From: Phoronis australis
Lineage: Eukaryota > Phoronida > Phoronidae
Assembly (NCBI GenBank): GCA_002633005.1
Contig: NMRA01000250.1
Location: 31,534-95,533 of the forward strand
Direction: 5' to 3'
Length of the DNA stretch: 64,000 bases
Positions 57,701 to 64,000 of this stretch are shown here, one piece after another. The position numbers were made by a program, and so were the translations under genes. The notes under the pieces are model-generated. The model did no database searches, was not told the DNA's origin, and saw nothing but the letters and a program-made list of their open reading frames with translations. The first letter of the stretch is position 1; each line of letters begins with the position of its first letter.

Positions 57701-58312
57701 ACCGCGTTTTCTCCGTATTTTATCGTCTAATTTCGGGTCGCACTATTTCCCGGTTGACACCGCCATGTTAGCTCAAATCAAGATCACAGCGACACCTGTT
57801 GTTAATGAATGAAACGGCATCATCGATTCTGAAGGGTGTTTTCCCGTGCGAAATTCCCGCTAAAGTTTTCCTGACATAATATGGAGGAACAAGTAGCAGC
57901 ATTTCACCTTTTCCAATTATTTAAAATTGTGACCATTTGACCATGGTTCCACGAAATTGCCCAGTCTTTGACAGCTTGTGTGGTCACATGACATTGAATA
58001 GAAAAATAGGTCAGCTGACTTATTCGAACGCATTGGAACAAGGACGCTTAACTGCAATTTATTTCTCGCTAAACTTAACCAACAACATTCTTAATAATGA
58101 ATAGTCGTCACATAAAGTTCCTAAAACGTTACATGAGCGGTAATTTCATGTTACGGAGCAGCCCCGGTGTTTTCTTAGAAACTTCATTGTTATGACGAAC
58201 AGGTGATCGCGAGTCCAGAAGTCCAGGTGGCGAACGTGAGGCGTTTTTACTTGTTAGTCTTTTATGTCTAAGAGCACGTGCGTCCGTCGAGCATTTTCAT
58301 TATCGTCTGATC

Positions 58313-58498
58313 ATGTTGAAACGACTGAAATCACCGTCCGAGTCGAACAGCGAACCACCGGCAAAAAGGAAAGCTTGCCCAGCGACTCTCAGACCCCAGT
58401 ATGCAGACAAATATCCGTGCATTAAGCGTTCAACAGTGAGTGACCAGCACGCTTGCACGTTGTGTGGGGTGGACTTTCGATGTTCAGAAACACATTGA
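58313..58498 (+). CDS. BED/hAT-like zinc-finger N-terminal exon, truncated
   Basis: Reads MLKRLKSPSESNSEPPAKRK, then DKYPCIKRSTVSDQHACTLC and GVDFRCSETH before a stop. The KYPC/W...HAxCxxCxVDFxxxH pattern occurs at the N-terminus of animal proteins related to hAT transposases. The frame ends right after the first His, so the second His of the finger is lost. A GTGAGT donor inside the motif (58436) is an alternative exon end after 41 codons. Confidence 0.4.
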   Translation: MLKRLKSPSESNSEPPAKRKACPATLRPQYADKYPCIKRSTVSDQHACTLCGVDFRCSETH

Positions 58499-60616
58499 TT
58501 AGATAAAAGCTACGCAAACGTGGGATGAATATTGTGTCCATTTTAGTTCACGCTGGTTTATGCTTGACACCTCTAAAATTACTAATTTTTATACTGATAA
58601 CTACTACTGAGGTTGTCACCTCTGAGATTGCTTCTGTGTCTTAGGAGTTCCTTGACAGGTTCTCATGAAATTTGGCGAATATGTTTCTAGTCGTTGTCAA
58701 CAACGTGTGAAAGACAAATCGTATTTCGCGCACGTAGCCCCAGAAACAAGTAAAGGGTTTGAGAATTTCTTGGCAACTGAAAGTAAAGACGTGACCGTCG
58801 TTTGGCGATTAATAAGGTTGTCATTTTCACTTTGGCTGTCTTAATACGATAAAAAGGAGAAGCACGATTGTATGCCGGGACCGCTTGCGCGCTAACGGTG
58901 CCGCAGTGCGATATCAGGGATATTGTCGTGGATACTTGGTACATGTAATAATGATATCTTATGTGAAAAATAAACATTTTTGTCCACCACAAAGTTTGTT
59001 AAGTTGATCGCTTAAGAATTAGAAACACCGTTGTTTTGTGAAGTTTTATCACGTGTTAACCAGTGGCCCGAAACTTTTTCGGCGAATCCGGAATTTACAA
59101 AAGTGGCCAAAAGTGTTAGCCAATGAAAGGCGTCAAAGATCGATTCTACATATCCCATGTTCACGCGTCTTGCTTACAAGTCATCGGGTGGGCTGTTCTC
59201 TGTTAGTGTTGTTTTGAACTTGGATTTGGCAACAACCAAATAACTGTCGGATTAACAAGAGCTGCTATGTATTTGACAGGTATCTGTTGAGAAGTGTAAA
59301 AACTCAGCTCATATTCGTTTGAAATTCCAGGTCGCATTATGCGACTTGATACGAGCTGACAAAAATCTCAGCTCGCATTTCCAAATTTCAGGTCGCAAAT
59401 GCGACCTGCACCTCGTTATGTCGAGCCCTGAATATGGAGCACCATAGCATTTCAAGGTGGTTTTGGAGTATTCTGCTGCATCTGGTGGCTGACTTGGAAT
59501 GCCTGTTTGATAATGCTTGGAAATTGCCAATGTTGACATTGAATGGAGTTTTTAAAAACTGTTTTTTTTCCATTCCATTTCACTGAATGATAATTTGTCC
59601 GTTGTTAACGCACTACTTTGGTCTTATTATCTAATACAATTCTAGAACATTCTAATTCAATGCTTATCTATCTACATGAACTGAACTGAGTCCTGGCTAT
59701 AGTAAAACCAGACTGCAGTTGATGAGGTTTTTATCTTGATTATAATGCATTGTTATTATTATTTTTGCGAATGTGAAAAGTTCTCACTTGTGGTGCTGCT
59801 GTTCAAAATGCATGTCTTAAATGATTACATTTTAGTGTTGCTTTTGTATCTAGTAAATGCAACTATTCCAAGGTAGAGCCTTCCACTATGTGTAAAGTGT
59901 GATTATTTATTTATTTATTATTACATAGTATTTTTGTTGTAGACACTTTTGTGTTGTACTCTTTCATTGATTACTTTTGAATCTTGTTTTTTCATCTGTT
60001 TCTGCATCTGCCAAACCACTCAGAGAATCATCATGAAAATTGCCAAACGTGTTTGGACTTACAAGAGCACTTTTGGTATGGATTTTCGTACGGGTCCCAC
60101 AACTGGGGTGCTCCCTTGTGGTATTTTTTCTGTGACTCTTCTAAACCCCATATAGGATCTGTGTGAAATCTAGCAAGTTCGGATCCAATTATCGCTCTAC
60201 CCCCTAGTGGAATGTGATTTTTTCCCTTTACCTCTGTATTTTTTAGCTCCTTGATGGATTTTCATGAAATCTGCAAATAGTTTCTGTTAGGGATACGGCA
60301 ACACCTTCTAATTTTCAGACATGTTCACCATATTCTGTGTCATCTAATGGCAATTTTTATTATACTAATTAGTAACTAAAAACTCAGAACAGTTATGGGT
60401 GCATTTTGAGGTGCTGTTAATGTTTGTCCCATTGAATATTTTATAGTTTTTTACTCAAATAAATGTCTTATTAATATTATTACTCCTATTCTTATTATAT
60501 TGGTATGAGCTGAACATGCTGATGCAGTGTGCCCAACTCATATTCCTTAATGTCGTTAGATGGGCAACTTCACGGATGTCATTGGATAAAACTTAACTTG
60601 ATGAGCCTTTCCACAG
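58499..60616. other. Non-coding stretch with dispersed repeat pieces
   Basis: Pieces of the type agttccttgacaggttctca plus tgaaattt recur at about 58645, 60245 (agctccttgatggattttca) and, more weakly, 56590. This is probably a decayed dispersed repeat family. No gene recognised. Confidence 0.4.
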
Positions 60617-60780
60617 CTGTTCTCTGTGCGGATGGTGGTGAGGAGTGATAATAGGCCGACCCAGATGGCCTCCAGTTTCCTCAAGGATCCTGTCAGTCTT
60701 TTGATGGAGTTGGCTGCTCAGCAGAGGTGGACCATCGAATTCTTGGAGCCGACCAAGGAGGGTCCCCCTCACTTGCCCAG
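60617..60780 (+). CDS. Internal exon of a double-stranded RNA-binding protein (partial)
   Basis: The exon has a good acceptor (tttccacag, ending 60616), a good donor (gtaggt at 60781), and reads LFSVRMVVRSDNRPTQMASS, then FLKDPVSLLMELAAQQRWTI and EFLEPTKEGPPHLPR. The DPVSLLMELAxxxxW helix followed by EFLE and GPPHLPRF-type residues matches the first helix and beta 1 of a dsRBM (as in ADAR or PKR-type domains: xNPVxxLxE...GPxHxxxF). Only the N-terminal half of the domain is here. I cannot tell which family member it is, and neither adjoining exon was found. Confidence 0.6.
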
Positions 60781-61169
60781 GTAGGTAGTGCTGATCAAGG
60801 GGGCAGCCCCTTGCTTACCCAAGTGTTTTTTCTTGTGTGCTATGCCGCATTGATTTTTAAGCGGAGGTGTGAGCCAGAGATTCATCCGGGATTTCAAAAA
60901 TAGGGTGTCCAAAATGTCTCGGGGCGTCTGTGGCCAGTAACGTGTGACAGTGTTTTATGACCCTGAAGTCAAATTGGTTTCACAGTGTGGTGTGATATTG
61001 TGGAGACATGGTTCTGTAATAAATGTTTTCATATCTTACATCATTTCTAAAACAATTATTTTGTTCTGTACAGCCTGTTGCTGACAGCCATGTTTACTTG
61101 CTTTCTTTACTTGAGTGTCTAAATGCTAAAGAAGGCGTAGTAGCTAGGATGTCTAAATTTGAGCTAGGA

Positions 61170-61612
61170 CAAGGTACCTTAACTACACGGTTAACGGACT
61201 CATAAACACGGCCTACAGACGCATGAACATGACTCATGGACCTGCAAACACCATCCACTGACTCACAAACATGGGAATGGACTCACAAAACGCTATCCAC
61301 GCACCCAAATACACGGGACACTGACTCATATTCACGAGGAAACACAGTTAACGGATTGCCAAACACGGTTTACGGACAAAATGGAGATGTCAGCTGACCC
61401 AGGAAGCCGATGAGTCCGTGACCCGTGTTTGGCGGTCTGTTACCCGTGTTTCCTCGTGAATATGAGTCTGTGTCCCGTGTATTTGGGTGCGTGGATCGTG
61501 TTTTGTCAGTCCATTCTTGTGTTTGTGTGTCAGTGGACGGTGTTTGCAGGTCCGTGAGTTGTGTTCGTGCCCGAGTTTATGAGTCCGTTGACCGTGTAGT
61601 TTAGGTACCTTG
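61170..61612. repeat. 443-base imperfect palindrome built from short internal repeats
   Basis: The left arm begins caaggtaccttaactacacg then gttaacggactcataaacac. The right arm, reverse-complemented, begins caaggtacctaaactacacg then gtcaacggactcataaac. Deep blocks also pair (actcatattcacgaggaaac at 61324 with 61446-61467). The centre is near 61391 (agatgtcagctgacccagga). Each arm is made of degenerate roughly 20-base units of the type acggactcacaaacacgg. Confidence 0.9.
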
Positions 61613-64000
61613 TGGGATGTCCAATGGAAACCCTGGACAGCCTCTAGATGAAGGCCTGTATCAGTCGAATAGGGGCTTTATTCAGGTAGGTATTTGGCAG
61701 TATTTCCTGTTGGTGTATACACAGCGGTGTCGAGCATGGAAAGACTCCCTCAGTTGCCCTGGCAGACATTCCTTCCTTGATGTTATGAATTACTTTTAGA
61801 CAGTGTCTACCACAGTAAACATTCCTTAGCTTAGGGTGGTCTTTGAAAATTGTCAGAAAAGCAGAAATTCTAAATATTTTTTTATTTAAAGGTGAATTAT
61901 AAGAAACGATTGATTTAGGCCTTTTACTACAGCGCTCAACCCTTAGCTTAACTCCAAGTCACATTTGTGCCAAAACTGAAAATCATGGGTCGCTAAATTC
62001 CCAAATGATATCTGAGATTGCAAAATCGGGCATTGATATTGGTGACTAAAAATGGTAGAAAAAGAGAAAAGGGTGTACTGCATTCCAGTCTCAGAACCTT
62101 TCGTGTACCTCTTCAATTTTTCTCCCCATAAATGTACATTCATTCTCTATCTCAATTCCTCCCGCCAACGAACGACTGTTGTAGAATGCAGACAATCACA
62201 TACACTACGACCTCATGGCGACTTGGGGTTTTTCCCTGGTCGCCAAACACAATCTGAGGTTGCATTGGTGAAATGCAGGTCACCAAATCGAGCCTTGCAC
62301 TGTTTTTTTTAGGACTTGTTTCACGTTCATGTTGTTCCTATACTGTGAGGGGTGTGCATGTGAATCCTTTACTTGATCACCAAAGTCGTGCCAGACATTC
62401 AAGATGTCTTCTTTTGCTGAAGAAATGACTGGTTTTCTATGCATTCAAAAAGTCGTGAAGTCTTTGCTGCAAAATACATAATGGTTACTGCAATTAATCA
62501 GGCTGTGGCAAACCCTGGACTATGCCGTATTTCCATTCATCCTGTTACAGTCGACTTGTGTGACAATGATCTTGGTTCCTATGGTTACCATTTGCATTCT
62601 TCTATTGCTGCTTTGCTCAAGTTCCAATCCAAGTTTACCGTATATAAATTGCTTTGATGGTAGTGAAGTTCTGTTCCAACGAACAGTTTCGCTAGCAGCG
62701 GTCCGTGAAGGGATCATTGTAACGCAATTCAACTGCTGTGCCCTCTCTTGTGGCTGTTTTGCACCATCATTTTATGTGCTGGAGAACTCGCATTTTTGCT
62801 TGGTACCGAAACCATTGTGCAACTGCAGCAGTCATTGCCCTGCCCCGTTCCTGTTGCACCCATGTTCTATGTTCAGTGCTTCCTCGCAGAAGTCTCTGTC
62901 AGTATTAGGCTATTGATTTTTGCGTGTGCATAATGGGAGTACATGGTTTCATTTATTTCACTGTTTAACCACCACTATTACACTTGTAGCTGGAATTGAT
63001 GGTCGAACAAATAACCTTTTTACGTGTGTATGAACACAATTGCTCAGATACTGATTTTTTAATTTACTTTCCGTCGACTTATGAAAGGGCAACAGTTATT
63101 GATTTTTAGTGCTCTGTGTTAAATCCCGACAATTAATTAGGCAACTTCTCAAATATCAAAGCTAAGTGCAATAGAACTGTACAGTAAAATTTCACCAGTT
63201 GTAGGACACAAGATGCAGACAAGTGATTCTTTTTTCACTTTTTGAGTGGATTACAGTAAGGAGGTCCCTAGGGCCCACTCCCCCTATGGACATACCAATA
63301 AAAGCAACTGGCATGCCATTTGAAGAGCCCCGTGGTCATTTCGCCTTCGAAAGTTATGGTTTGGCTTCCTCTTATGATAACCGTATTTGCCAGTGAGCTA
63401 CCGTCACATATTGTTATGATACCTGTATTTGCCAGTAAGTTACCATCACATATTGCTGCATTCAAAGCAATGTGGGAAGCCTTGAAATATGTAAAACAGA
63501 CCAATTTTGGCAAATGATTTTTGTCCGACATTGGTGACAAGTTACCATTTCACGTGTTGCTGAGTGAGACCCAAACAAAGCAATTTCTGAAAGTTTATGT
63601 CCTAGGTCTGCTTCAAGATGTTGTGAACTTGTCATATCTTTCTGTTTGAATTGCTGTTTTGTAAATAGCCAACGACTCAATGGTTGCGTCTGTCTTGAAT
63701 TCACATAAATTAGTGCAATTTTCGTTTTTAAAAACGATAGTAAAGTTTCATTGTAAGCTTTTTGGAGACGGCACGCATCATTAAAACGTCCAATTATTGG
63801 AGATCAGAAATTCACCAGTTATCTAATGGCAAAAATCAAGATGTCTGAGTTACTGGTTAATTGTAAGAATTTTGTCTGGAAATTCAAAAAATAAACTGGA
63901 CATTTCAGTCATTCACAAAAAAATGGAAATTTTGCAGTTGTGAAATTGTTTGGAGACTGTTTTGCCCATAGCACCTCAATATGCTGCTGTGTGCCCAAAG
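61613..64000. other. Intronic or intergenic stretch after the dsRBM exon
   Basis: The second half of the dsRBM was not found. A 42-base tandem duplication (ataaccgtatttgccagtga against atacctgtatttgccagtaa) lies at 63373-63456. Nothing else recognised. Confidence 0.5.

Noticed and set aside
1-64000. CRISPR array, prokaryotic operon or phage-like module
   Set aside because: All direct repeats seen are tandem without unique spacers, and gene structure is that of an animal genome.

Overview
This is a metazoan genomic window, not a prokaryotic one. Genes are split into short exons (about 90-240 bases) with GT-AG introns, there is no operon structure, and most of the sequence is intergenic or intronic DNA full of non-autonomous transposons, tRNA-derived SINE-like pieces and local tandem duplications. 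The mix (vertebrate-like POLD1 and ESE-type ETS exon content, tRNA-like SINEs, hAT-like and other MITEs, an L1-like non-LTR fragment, THAP and BED-like fragments) suits a marine invertebrate, possibly a deuterostome or lophotrochozoan. The species cannot be named from the sequence alone.

Two genes are read with high confidence. On the + strand, nine exons between 8173 and 16363 encode the last 386 residues of the DNA polymerase delta catalytic subunit (POLD1): polymerase motif C, the KKRY block, the thumb, and both C-terminal cysteine modules CysA and CysB. The 5' part of the gene was not found in the first 8 kb and probably lies before the window. On the - strand, eight coding exons from 37885 down to 32349 join in frame into a complete 359-residue ETS transcription factor with an N-terminal Pointed (PNT) domain, an AT-hook-like basic stretch and a C-terminal ETS domain. 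This is the ESE layout (ELF3/EHF/ELF5). A TATA box and a non-coding first exon near 40777-40838 look like its promoter.

Weaker gene evidence: one + strand exon of a dsRNA-binding protein (60617-60780), a THAP-like first exon (7852-8082), a BED/hAT-like zinc-finger exon (58313-58498), and two unrecognised - strand exon candidates (4834-5190 and 25667-25796).

Layout: 1-8172 is transposon-rich DNA with two inverted-repeat elements; 8173-17515 is the POLD1 3' half; 17516-31215 is repeat-rich DNA with a 929-base N gap and an L1-like fragment; 31215-40840 is the ETS gene; 40840-60616 is mostly non-coding with MITEs, minisatellites, a degraded reverse transcriptase and SINE-like copies; 60617-64000 carries the dsRBM exon and a 443-base palindrome.

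The most unusual observation is that several POLD1 introns hold tandem copies of the adjoining exon edge together with its splice site: a six-copy donor array at 11002-11285, a duplicated acceptor plus exon start at 10235-10410, and exon-end copies at 13119-13280 and 14004-14345. Other notable structures are the 443-base imperfect palindrome, a MITE whose arms contain tRNA-like sequence in opposite orientations, and two elements with minisatellites inside or as their terminal repeats.
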